The translations under genes and the position numbers were made by a program. From Lewinella sp. (GTDB lineage Bacteria; Bacteroidota; Bacteroidia; Chitinophagales; Saprospiraceae), in contig JAGQXH010000003.1 of the NCBI GenBank assembly GCA_020436695.1, forward strand, positions 1 through 39,944: DNA of 39,944 bases, read 5' to 3'. Under the pieces are notes generated by a model. That model saw only the letters and a list, made by a program, of their open reading frames with translations, ran no database searches and was not told the DNA's origin. Shown here one piece after another: positions 1 to 7,453 of this stretch (the stretch's first letter is position 1; the number at the start of each line of letters is the position of its first letter).

Positions 1-637
1 GTGATACGTAAATATCATCCGGAGAGGTCAGGTAGTTATAGTCGGCAGAACGGAGGAAACCATATCCATCCGGCATCATTTCCAGGATGCCTTCTCCTTC
101 GATAATGCCATCCAGTTCTATATCAAATTTTTCGGAGGGTTCTTCATCCCGGGAGCGTGAACGTCTGGATTCACCTCCGTCATCACCGCCACCCTCAGCG
201 GAGCGGCGGGGAGGAGCATCGGATTCATCATCAGAAGGCCGACGACGGCGGCGGCGGGCAGCACTGTCTTCCCGTTCCATGCGGCTCGACCGGTCATTGC
301 CATTGTCGCCGCCTTCATCCCGGCTTACACGGGAACGACGCCGACGTAGAGAGCGATCGCGATCTCCTCTTTCATTAGAGGTGTCTTGTTCATCATCCGG
401 GGCGCCTTCATCATCATCTTCGCGCTCATCATCCAAATCATTTTCCGGCTGTGACTCCGTCTTTTTTTCTTTCGGCTGAGAACCGTCTCCGCTGGATTCA
501 ACAACAGCCTGGTGGTCCAGGATTTTATGAATGAGTTCTTGTTTGTTCAACCGCTTGTACCCGCTAAGTCCCAGGTTTTCTGCCAGGTCTCGAAGCTCCG
601 GCACAAGCATGTCGTTCAACTGCAATATATCGAACAT
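1..637 (-). CDS. rho: Transcription termination factor Rho, N-terminal part (truncated by window edge)
   Basis: Rho is the hexameric RNA helicase that ends transcription of untranslated RNA. Reading the minus strand from the ATG at 637 gives 212 codons, open to the window edge. It begins [20 protein letters not shown], a Rho N-terminal helical domain (about residues 1-45, with [14 protein letters not shown]). A strongly charged low-complexity stretch of Asp, Glu, Arg and Ser follows (about 50-175), including runs of Arg near the middle. The frame then enters the RNA-binding cold-shock-like domain with the Rho signature [14 protein letters not shown] and SPDDIYVS. The ATPase domain lies outside the window. 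The long disordered insertion after the N-terminal domain is typical of Bacteroidota Rho. The start is clear because the motif begins at this ATG. It is divergent from serS across a 350-base gap. Confidence 0.95.
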   Translation of the reverse strand, partial: MFDILQLNDMLVPELRDLAENLGLSGYKRLNKQELIHKILDHQAVVESSGDGSQPKEKKTESQPENDLDDEREDDDEGAPDDEQDTSNERGDRDRSLRRRRSRVSRDEGGDNGNDRSSRMEREDSAARRRRRRPSDDESDAPPRRSAEGGGDDGGESRRSRSRDEEPSEKFDIELDGIIEGEGILEMMPDGYGFLRSADYNYLTSPDDIYVS

Positions 638-987
638 ATAGCGTATGTGTTACTTTAGGATTTTTTACAGAAATGTCGAGTATTAAATGTGAGAATAATC
701 AAAAGTGATTGTAAGTGGAAACTATTAATTGTCAGTTTGTGGAAAAAAGTTCGGTGGAGGTGCCGTAAATACCACACATCGAATTGATATGCTCCTCTTG
801 ATCAGCCAACTCTTATCACAATGGATTCGGATAATACAGGAGTTGAGGGCTCAACAACTATGCCAAACTTACAAAGTGATTGCGTAATAAGAAGTGGGGT
901 GCTGTTGGTGCATCTGTCGACGCAAAAATACATTTAATTTTTGTAATTCAAATACTATCTTTGCAAAAAATTAAATATCGGTAAGAT
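638..987. other. Divergent rho/serS intergenic region
   Basis: 350 bases between the divergent starts of rho and serS. It holds a serS-proximal TAnnTTTG box (listed separately). A minus-strand TAAGTTTG box at 864-871 could serve rho and would give it a leader of about 220 nt, but no matching TTTG lies about 20 bases upstream of it. A small palindrome, GTTGAG-GG-CTCAAC, sits at 842-855. A 38-codon plus-strand reading frame starts near 821 but has no support. No RNA gene was recognised. Confidence 0.5.
956..963 (+). promoter_or_regulatory. Putative -7 promoter box of serS
   Basis: TATCTTTG matches the Bacteroidota -7 consensus TAnnTTTG exactly and lies 25 bases before the serS ATG. The same octamer occurs upstream of icmF (29391) and at 34783. 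No clear -33 TTTG is present at the expected distance. Confidence 0.5.
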
Positions 988-2265
988 ATGTTGGAAATAA
1001 ACTTCATCCGGGAACAGCGCGAACAGCTGATTGAAGGATTGAAAATCAGAAATTTTAAGGCAGAAGACCTGGATGTTGTAGACCGTATCATAGCGCTCGA
1101 CGATCTACGCAAGGCGACTCAGACGGAATTAGACCAGAAACTAGCGGAACGCAATCGTTTTTCCAAAGAGATCGGTGAACTTTTCAAACAAAACAAACGG
1201 GAAGAAGCCGATGCATTACGTGCTCAGGTCAATGCCTTGAAAGAAGAGATCCCGCAACTGGAAGAGCAGCTCAATAACGCAAAATCCGAATTAAGTGGAT
1301 TGCTCTATACCGTCCCTAACGTGCCGCACCCGTCCGTACCTGCGGGTAATACAGACACAGATAATGAAGTGTATAAGCCCTGGCCCGGTCAACTTCCGGT
1401 ACTGGGCGAATATGCCAAACCGCACTGGGAACTGGCTAAGGATTATCGGATCTTCGACCTTGAACTGGGCGTAAAACTTACCGGTTCCGGCTTCCCTGTA
1501 TATCGGGGCAAAGGGGCGAAACTGGAGCGAGCACTAATATCTTTCTTTCTGGATGAGGCTACGGCTGCCGGTTATGAGGAGATCATTCCGCCCTTAATGG
1601 TCAATGCCGATACGGCGCGGGCAACTGGGCAGCTTCCCGATAAGGAAGGCCAGATGTACCACGTGGAAAAGGACGAATTGTATCTAATACCTACGGCAGA
1701 AGTGCCGGTGACCAATATTTACCGGGATGTGATCCTGGAAGAAAGCGACTTCCCCATCAAACTGACCGGTTACACACCCTGTTTCCGCCGGGAGGCCGGT
1801 TCTTATGGTGCACACGTACGGGGCCTTAATCGGGTACATCAGTTCGATAAGGTAGAGATCGTTCGGCTCGAACATCCCGACAAATCTTACGACAGCCTGA
1901 TGGAAATGCTGAAACACGTGGAAGGGCTGCTGGAAAAACTGGAATTGCCATATCGCATCCTGCGGCTTTGCGGAGGAGATCTCGGGTTTACCTCTGCGCT
2001 TACTTTTGACTTTGAAGTCTACTCCGCTGCTCAGAAGCGCTGGCTGGAAGTAAGTTCGGTATCTAACTTCGAGACTTTCCAGGCGAACCGCCTCAAGCTG
2101 CGCTACCGCAGTGAGCAGGGTATTCAACTGGCGCATACGCTGAACGGGAGTGCTTTGGCACTGGCGCGTATCGTGGCCGCTCTGCTCGAAAACAACCAAA
2201 GTCCTGATGGAATTGTTATTCCTGAACAACTAAGGCCGTACACTGGTTTTTCTATTTTGAACTGA
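988..2265 (+). CDS. serS: Seryl-tRNA synthetase
   Basis: Charges tRNA-Ser (and tRNA-Sec where present) with serine in the cytoplasm, using ATP. The 425-residue length is normal for bacterial SerRS. Residues 1-105 form the antiparallel coiled-coil tRNA-binding arm, rich in Glu, Lys and Gln. The class II catalytic core follows, with the TAEVPVTN segment, motif 2 around CFRREAGSYG and GLNRVHQFDKVE, the FEVSS-like serine-pocket region (EVSSVSNFETFQANRLKLRY) and motif 3 at ALARIVAALLENNQ. The ATG at 988 is preceded by a TAnnTTTG box and the N-terminus MLEINFIRE is the conserved SerRS start. The gene stands alone, with the next gene 61 bases downstream on the same strand. Confidence 0.98.
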   Translation: MLEINFIREQREQLIEGLKIRNFKAEDLDVVDRIIALDDLRKATQTELDQKLAERNRFSKEIGELFKQNKREEADALRAQVNALKEEIPQLEEQLNNAKSELSGLLYTVPNVPHPSVPAGNTDTDNEVYKPWPGQLPVLGEYAKPHWELAKDYRIFDLELGVKLTGSGFPVYRGKGAKLERALISFFLDEATAAGYEEIIPPLMVNADTARATGQLPDKEGQMYHVEKDELYLIPTAEVPVTNIYRDVILEESDFPIKLTGYTPCFRREAGSYGAHVRGLNRVHQFDKVEIVRLEHPDKSYDSLMEMLKHVEGLLEKLELPYRILRLCGGDLGFTSALTFDFEVYSAAQKRWLEVSSVSNFETFQANRLKLRYRSEQGIQLAHTLNGSALALARIVAALLENNQSPDGIVIPEQLRPYTGFSILN

Positions 2266-2326
2266 TAGTTGCCAAAAAGTAACTGTTGTACCATTATTAC
2301 GTCCAAAACTAAAAACTCAGGAAATT

Positions 2327-3022
2327 ATGGGTCCATACATGGGATACATTGTGCTCACCGGAATTTTCTCTCTGATCGGGATGGTGGTGAGTAACCGGTT
2401 GAAAAGCAAATTCGCTAAATATAGCCGCATTCCGCTAAGCAACGGAATGAGTGGCCGGGAAGTGGCTCAGGCCATGCTCGATCACTATGGAATTCACGAT
2501 GTGAATATCATTCAGGGACAGGGTTTTCTGACGGATCACTACAATCCGCTGAACAAAACCGTTATGCTAAGTCCTGAAGTATACAACGGCCGGAACATTG
2601 CTTCGGCAGCGGTAGCATCGCACGAATGCGGTCATGCCGTACAGCACGCTAAGGCTTATCCGTGGCTGAAACTGCGTTCGGCAATTGTACCGGTGGTCAA
2701 TTTAGCCGCCCGTGCCCAGCAGTTCCTCTTGCTTTTTGCATTGGGTATTTTTGGTGCCGGAGGCAATGCTACGCTGTTGTTGATCACCATTGCCGCATTT
2801 GCCGTTACCACGGTTTTCAGTCTGATCACACTGCCGGTAGAATTCGATGCCAGTAACCGGGCCCTGGCCTGGCTGCAAGGGTCCAGTGTGACACGCGGGG
2901 CGGAGCAGGGTGGTGCCAAGGATGCCCTTTGGTGGGCGGCTATGACTTATGTGGTTGCTGCGTTATCTTCTCTGGTAATCCTGGTCTGGTTGATCCTGCG
3001 CTATATGGGCGCCCGGGATTAA
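2327..3022 (+). CDS. Membrane zinc metallopeptidase, YugP type (Zn_peptidase_2)
   Basis: A 231-residue integral membrane protein. A hydrophobic segment sits at residues 5-22 (YIVLTGIFSLIGMVVSNRLK). The zinc motif HECGH (HExxH, about residue 101) follows the conserved stretch VMLSPEVYNGRNIASAAVAS. Two or three more membrane segments lie at about 120-165 and 205-225, and the conserved EFDASNRAL is present before the last one. This arrangement and length match the YugP/DUF peptidase family (PF04298). Its substrate is not known; a role in membrane protein quality control is only an inference. It lies between serS and frr on the same strand with gaps of 61 and 81 bases, so it may be co-transcribed with serS, but no shared function is evident. 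Confidence 0.9.
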   Translation: MGPYMGYIVLTGIFSLIGMVVSNRLKSKFAKYSRIPLSNGMSGREVAQAMLDHYGIHDVNIIQGQGFLTDHYNPLNKTVMLSPEVYNGRNIASAAVASHECGHAVQHAKAYPWLKLRSAIVPVVNLAARAQQFLLLFALGIFGAGGNATLLLITIAAFAVTTVFSLITLPVEFDASNRALAWLQGSSVTRGAEQGGAKDALWWAAMTYVVAALSSLVILVWLILRYMGARD

Positions 3023-3033
3023 TCGGGTGAACA

Positions 3034-3066
3034 TTTGCAAAATTTTCAATATTTTGTAAATCTTTG
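3034..3066 (+). promoter_or_regulatory. Putative promoter of frr
   Basis: TTTG at 3034-3037 is followed after 21 bases by AATCTTTG at 3059-3066. This resembles the Bacteroidota TTTG/TAnnTTTG pair with one mismatch in the -7 box. The frr ATG is 37 bases further on. Confidence 0.35.
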
Positions 3067-3103
3067 AGGTGTAAAACGGAAGCAAAACACTTAATACAAA
3101 ACT

Positions 3104-3667
3104 ATGGAAGAAGAAGTTCTTTTGATTATCGATATCGCCGAAGAAGGCATGAAACATTCCCTGGAGCATTTACAAAAGGAACTAGTCAGAGTACGTACCG
3201 GCAAGGCTTCCACTACGATGCTGGATGGTTTATTGGTGGTTTACTACGGAACACCTACTCCATTGAAACAGGTGGCCAATATTACTACTTCCGACGCCCG
3301 GACCATCGTGATCCAGCCCTGGGAAAAAAACATGCTGGGGCCCATCGAAAAAGCCATCTTTGAAGCCAATTTTGGGATTACCCCTCAGAACGACGGAGAA
3401 TACATTCGCCTCGTAATCCCGGCCTTAACCGAAGATCGGCGGAAGGATCTGGTCAAACAGGTGAAACAATTGGGCGAAGATGCAAAGGTCGGTATTCGCA
3501 GTTACCGTCACAAGGCCATGGATGGTATTAAAAAAGAGGTGAAGAATGGATATCCGGAGGATGCCGGCAAGCGCAGAGAAAATGAGGTGCAGGAGTTGAC
3601 CAATAAGTATTCCGAAAAAGTGGATAAGATGCTGGAAGTGAAAGAAGCGGATATTATGACGGTGTAG
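3104..3667 (+). CDS. frr: Ribosome recycling factor
   Basis: Splits post-termination ribosomes together with EF-G. The 187-residue protein has the usual family length and signatures: the MKHSLEHLQKELVRVRTGKAS helix, the hinge and domain II around YYGTPTPLKQVANITTSDARTIVIQPWEK, and the C-terminal helices with PALTEDRRKDLVKQVKQLGEDAKVGIR. The usual upstream neighbour pyrH is absent; a membrane zinc peptidase is there instead. An intrinsic terminator hairpin begins 64 bases after the stop, so transcription probably ends before the next gene. The start is set by the conserved N-terminus and a possible promoter just upstream. Confidence 0.97.
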   Translation: MEEEVLLIIDIAEEGMKHSLEHLQKELVRVRTGKASTTMLDGLLVVYYGTPTPLKQVANITTSDARTIVIQPWEKNMLGPIEKAIFEANFGITPQNDGEYIRLVIPALTEDRRKDLVKQVKQLGEDAKVGIRSYRHKAMDGIKKEVKNGYPEDAGKRRENEVQELTNKYSEKVDKMLEVKEADIMTV

Positions 3668-3730
3668 CTTAGGAATGAGGAATGGGCTTGAAGATCTTCT
3701 GACGTCATTTGTAAATGAAATATAATCTGC

Positions 3731-3763
3731 AAAGGCCATGGTGAACTCCGCCATGGCTTTTGT
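3731..3763 (+). terminator. Intrinsic terminator downstream of frr
   Basis: Left arm AAAGGCCATGG (3731-3741), loop of 9 bases, right arm CCATGGCTTT (3751-3760), then more T. The core GCCATGG/CCATGGC is perfect and is flanked by a G-T pair and A-T pairs. The A and T tracts on either side make it a plausible bidirectional terminator. Confidence 0.75.
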
Positions 3764-3794
3764 GTATATAGTGTGGAAACAGCATTCAGCGGTT

Positions 3795-5729
3795 ATGGAG
3801 AACACCATTCCCACCCGGATCTTGGATTTTTTGAAGCAGTATCTGCCTTTTTCCCTCTTGTCGGAAAAGACCCTCTTGGGTATTTGTGAGACGGTGGTGG
3901 TACGATATCTGCAGCCGTCGGAGATCGTTTTCCGACAGGGAGCTACTCCTGATCCTTTCGTTTACGTCGTGCGGGACGGGGCGATCAAATTGCTGCGGGA
4001 AGAATCCGGCAGCGCCGTTCTGGTGGACGAATGTGATGAAGGCGACCTCTTTGGATTGCGGCCGCTGCTGGCGGAACAGGAATACTGGCTGACAGCGCAG
4101 GCCGTAGAAGAAACCCTACTGTACGCCATCCGGATCGACGTCCTTCAACCCTTACTCGAAGAACATCCCAAGGTGGCCTGGTATATGGTGCAAAACTTTG
4201 CTGCCGGCCTGCGCAACCGTATGGCAGAGGGGGGCACGCTAAATCTCGCAAGCGAACGCACCTTACCTAATGATGAACCTTTTCATCTCCTGGAAGTACA
4301 ATCCATTTCCAGGCGTAAACCTCCGGTTACCTGCTCACCGGATTCCAGCATTCGGGAAGCCGCGCAGATCATGCGCGATCAGCGGGTGGGCTCTATTATC
4401 ATCGTAAGCGAAGCATTACATCCTCTGGGCATCATCACCGATAAGGACCTGCGGAATGAGGTAGTGGCCGGAACCCACGATCTGGTAGAACCGGTTACCG
4501 CTATTATGTCACAACCGGTGGTCTGCATGCCTGCTGATTGTACGGTGGCTGATGTTCAGATCGCCATGATGCAGCGCGGTATTCATCACCTGTGTCTGAC
4601 CGAAACAGGCCGGTCTGATTCGAAGGTGTTGGGCGTGGTGTCGGAGCACGATCTGTTGGTGCTGCAGGGGAATAACCCGGCGGTATTTGTGCGGGAGATA
4701 CGGCGGAGTGATAACAGCTCAAGCCTACGACGGATCAGGGAAAAAGCGGAACAACTGTTGGCCAAATATTTGCAGCAGGAAGTCGCCATTCACTTCATTG
4801 CCAATGTGATGACACAGATCAATGATGCGTTGATCAACCGGGTTATTGAAATGAGCCGGCAAGAACTGACCGCAGACGGGAAAAAGGAACCGGATCTCAA
4901 ATGGTGCTGGCTGGCTTTGGGCAGTGAAGGCAGGGAAGAACAGTTGTTGCGCACTGACCAGGATAATGCCCTGGTTTTTGAAGATGTAGCGGAAGCCGAC
5001 TACGCAGCCGTAAAAGACTATTTTCTGAGCCTGGCCCGTCGTGTCAATGAATTGCTGGCGGAATGTGGTTTTGAATATTGCCCCGCCGATATGATGGCCG
5101 GAAATCCGGCTTGGTGCCTGTCTCTGAGTGAATGGAAAAAACAGTTTTCCACCTGGATACTGTCGCCGACGGAAAAAAATGTGATGTATTGTACCATTTT
5201 CTTCGATTATCGGCCGGTATACGGCCATGCTCCTTTGGCTGATGCATTGACCGAGCATATCTTCGAAACTATCCGGCCGGATTCCGTCTTCTTAAGCTTG
5301 CTGGCCCGGAATGCACTCCGCAATCCGCCGCCACTTACCTTTTTCCGGAATTTTGTAGTAGAGAAAAGTGGCGAACACAAAGACGAATTCGATATTAAAG
5401 GCCGGGCTATGATGCCCCTGGCGGACACGGCCCGACTGCTGGTACTGAATGCGCGCCAATCGCGGATCAATAATACTTTTCAGCGGTTTGACCGGATGGC
5501 GGAACTGGAACCGCAAAACCGCGAATTGTTCCAGCAGGCTGCCGATGCCTACGAAATACTAATGCGTTACCGTACCTTACAGGGCTTGCAAAATACAGAC
5601 AGCGGTCGCTTCTTTAAACCGGCCGAACTAACCAAGATGGAGCGATTAAACCTGCGCAACAGTTGCCGCCCCATCAATGAATTGCACGACTTACTGAAAG
5701 TGCGGTTCCGCACCGGAATGTTGGGATAG
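3795..5729 (+). CDS. Cyclic-nucleotide-binding / CBS-pair / DUF294 putative nucleotidyltransferase
   Basis: A soluble signalling protein of 644 residues with three modules. The first is a cNMP-binding-like beta-barrel (about 20-145, with FRQGATPDPFVYVVRDGAIKLL). A CBS pair that could bind an adenine nucleotide follows (about 170-295, with MRDQRVGSIIIV and GIITDKDLR, then a second CBS ending GVVSEHDLL). Last is a DUF294 nucleotidyltransferase domain whose motif LGSEGREEQLLRTDQDNAL (375-393) is GlnD-like, with a DUF294 C-terminal helical domain. The longest frame starts at ATG 3738, but that codon lies inside the frr terminator stem, so I prefer the ATG at 3795. The gene is followed 70 bases later by a DnaQ-type exonuclease, a pairing known for this family. 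Nucleotide ligand and protein target are unknown. Confidence 0.9.
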   Translation: MENTIPTRILDFLKQYLPFSLLSEKTLLGICETVVVRYLQPSEIVFRQGATPDPFVYVVRDGAIKLLREESGSAVLVDECDEGDLFGLRPLLAEQEYWLTAQAVEETLLYAIRIDVLQPLLEEHPKVAWYMVQNFAAGLRNRMAEGGTLNLASERTLPNDEPFHLLEVQSISRRKPPVTCSPDSSIREAAQIMRDQRVGSIIIVSEALHPLGIITDKDLRNEVVAGTHDLVEPVTAIMSQPVVCMPADCTVADVQIAMMQRGIHHLCLTETGRSDSKVLGVVSEHDLLVLQGNNPAVFVREIRRSDNSSSLRRIREKAEQLLAKYLQQEVAIHFIANVMTQINDALINRVIEMSRQELTADGKKEPDLKWCWLALGSEGREEQLLRTDQDNALVFEDVAEADYAAVKDYFLSLARRVNELLAECGFEYCPADMMAGNPAWCLSLSEWKKQFSTWILSPTEKNVMYCTIFFDYRPVYGHAPLADALTEHIFETIRPDSVFLSLLARNALRNPPPLTFFRNFVVEKSGEHKDEFDIKGRAMMPLADTARLLVLNARQSRINNTFQRFDRMAELEPQNRELFQQAADAYEILMRYRTLQGLQNTDSGRFFKPAELTKMERLNLRNSCRPINELHDLLKVRFRTGMLG

Positions 5730-5799
5730 AGAAGTTTTACAACGGGCATTATCCCCGAAAGAACTCGTTCTAAATAGTCTCAATATCAGATCTTAACAC

Positions 5800-6468
5800 A
5801 TGGAAGGCTTTCCCTTTTTTCGAAAAAAAACACTTCCTCCCGAGGATGAAGCTGTCCGTGCCGCCTATCTTCAGCACTTTGAGCGACGTATTGCCCGCCG
5901 CACCAGCCTCCGGGAATTAAGCTTCGTAGTAATGGATACGGAAACCACCGGGCTTGACCTGAAAAAAGATCACCTATTATCAATCGCGGCATTAAAAATA
6001 CAGGGTTTTCAGATCGATATTTCCCAGCGGTTTGAAGCTTTTTTCCAACGAGAAGATTACCAGCCCAATACGAGCGTGACCGTCCACGGTATTCTCAACA
6101 AACATTTGGCCACCGGAACGGGAGAGAAAGAGATCATGCATCACTTGCTGGGTTTTCTGCAAAACAGCATTATCGTTGGTCATCACATCGCTTTCGATGT
6201 GGCGATGCTCAATCGCTCTTTGAAAAAATATTTTGCACTGGAACTTAAAAACCGCACATTCGATACGGCCTGGCTGGCCCGTCGGGTGGAAAGTCCTGTT
6301 CTTTCTCATTACCGTTCAGTTTCATTGGATAAGCTTTGCGAGCAGTATCGTATTCCCCTGGGTGAACGGCATACGGCGGCCGGGGATGCTTATATTACGG
6401 CTTTGCTTTTCCTGAAGTTATTGGGTAGATTGGAACAGCGGAAGGTGGTTAAACTTGGAGATCTTTAG
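5800..6468 (+). CDS. DnaQ-like 3'-5' exonuclease (DEDDh)
   Basis: A 222-residue exonuclease of the DNA polymerase III epsilon superfamily. Motif Exo I is DTETTGL (Asp46, Glu48), Exo II is GHHIAFDVAML, and Exo III is HTAAGDAY (His191, Asp196), giving the complete DEDDh set. A roughly 40-residue N-terminal extension rich in Arg and Lys precedes the fold. There is no clamp-binding or polymerase-binding tail, so it is more likely a stand-alone or regulatory nuclease than the replicative proofreader. It directly follows the cNMP/CBS/DUF294 gene, and similar pairs occur in many bacteria, suggesting a functional unit. The codons for FFRKK contain a run of eight A (5823-5830). The gene ends at a long inverted repeat, convergent with the Omp28-like gene. 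Confidence 0.9.
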   Translation: MEGFPFFRKKTLPPEDEAVRAAYLQHFERRIARRTSLRELSFVVMDTETTGLDLKKDHLLSIAALKIQGFQIDISQRFEAFFQREDYQPNTSVTVHGILNKHLATGTGEKEIMHHLLGFLQNSIIVGHHIAFDVAMLNRSLKKYFALELKNRTFDTAWLARRVESPVLSHYRSVSLDKLCEQYRIPLGERHTAAGDAYITALLFLKLLGRLEQRKVVKLGDL

Positions 6469-6474
6469 AGGAAT

Positions 6475-6546
6475 GATACTACAATGCTGTGATACTGCAA
6501 TACTGTGATGGATCATGTCATTGCATTATTACAGCATTGTCGTATC
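6475..6546. repeat. Long inverted repeat between convergent genes (dnaQ-like / Omp28-like)
   Basis: Arms of 19 bases at 6475-6493 and 6528-6546 match at 17 of 19 positions (GATACTACAATGCTGTGAT against the reverse complement GATACGACAATGCTGTAAT). The 34 bases between them continue as a weaker stem (TGCAAT facing ATTGCA). The right arm reaches the stop codon of the minus-strand gene. It probably acts as a bidirectional transcription end, although there is no T-tract. Confidence 0.7.
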
Positions 6547-7378
6547 AAATAGCAGCCATATGTGCCTGTAGAATTTCTTTCTTCTCTCCGTTCAGGTTTA
6601 CAAAAGCCACAACCGTACAATTTTCCACCACCCATCCTTTAGGGATATTCATTTGGAAGCTTTTGCTGATCTTTTCGCCTGGCAGCAGCGGTTCCGTTAA
6701 GCGTTGTCCTCTAAAATCCGTGAGCATTTCCCGGAAAACGTGGCGATGGTTGTAATTACCTACTTTGCCTTCGGGCGTCAGCTGAAAATCCTTAATGTTA
6801 TCCTCCATGACCAATACGCTCAGCCGTACATCGTCCTCATTGATTCGTTCCTGGATATAGAGATCTACATCAACCTGTAGGAGGCTGTCGATTGGATCGA
6901 ATGTGTTTCGGATGTCGATCTTTATCTTTGGCGCTGTTGCCAGTTCGGCGGCAATGGCACCGGCCCATTCCCGTTGATTGAGTTGCAGGGCGTCCTGCCC
7001 GGGAAATTGTTTGCGATTGATCACAGCGGTAGGGAATCCCAGCGGCTGACCCAGGTAATCGAGCAGCGCATATCCGCTCTGGGTTTGGAAGTCATACCGG
7101 TTTTCGGGATAAGGCGTTGAAAAAAAGCCCGCATGAATGGATACGGCTACTAGTTGCTCACCGTAGATCCCTGCCAGTACCTGAATAGCATCGCTGCCGG
7201 CCGGGCAGTTCACGCACTTCACGCCGGAAAACTCTTCCACTAGTACCTGCCTTTTTTGCTCGTCTACCGGCGTGTTGAATACCGGATTGCCGTCTCCGCT
7301 CGGGTTGATCACCGGGGGGATCTCTTCGCAGGATGTAAAGGCAAGTAGTGCAGTTAACAGAGTTAAGACATATCTCAT
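6545..7378 (-). CDS. Omp28-related lipoprotein with thioredoxin-like CxxC
   Basis: A 277-residue exported lipoprotein. The signal peptide ends in a lipobox, LAFTSC, with Cys17 as the lipidated residue. A segment LVEEFSGVKCVNCPAG (about 47-61) carries a CVNC motif at residues 55-58 in the position expected for a thioredoxin-like active site. The rest matches the Omp28 family in length and layout (SIHAGFFSTPYPENRYDFQT, LGQPLGFPTAVINR, then a beta-rich C-terminal domain). It is 75 bases downstream of the DUF6029 gene on the same strand, so the two probably form an operon, with a TlpA-type thioredoxin divergent beyond. A role in envelope thiol chemistry is inferred from the CVNC motif and the neighbours. 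Confidence 0.85.
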   Translation of the reverse strand: MRYVLTLLTALLAFTSCEEIPPVINPSGDGNPVFNTPVDEQKRQVLVEEFSGVKCVNCPAGSDAIQVLAGIYGEQLVAVSIHAGFFSTPYPENRYDFQTQSGYALLDYLGQPLGFPTAVINRKQFPGQDALQLNQREWAGAIAAELATAPKIKIDIRNTFDPIDSLLQVDVDLYIQERINEDDVRLSVLVMEDNIKDFQLTPEGKVGNYNHRHVFREMLTDFRGQRLTEPLLPGEKISKSFQMNIPKGWVVENCTVVAFVNLNGEKKEILQAHMAAI

Positions 7379-7453
7379 AGCTTTGTTTTTATCATGGATA
7401 GCCTGGAAAGGTATTTGAGAAAAACGTCGTCCAGACTATTGGGATGCTCTTCT

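Noticed and set aside
821..937. 38-codon plus-strand frame in the rho/serS gap
   Set aside because: No leader element, no hydrophobic or other pattern, and it would end right before the serS promoter.
1684..2229. 181-residue frame antisense to serS
   Set aside because: Overlaps the catalytic core of a well-supported synthetase.
3738..3794. Longer N-terminus for the CBS/DUF294 protein
   Set aside because: The upstream ATG lies in the stem of the frr terminator; the internal ATG at 3795 begins a better N-terminus.
5782..5792. Inverted copy of GATCTGATATT upstream of the DnaQ-like gene, like the caspase repeats
   Set aside because: A single 11-base match is not far beyond chance for a 40 kb window, and the context differs.
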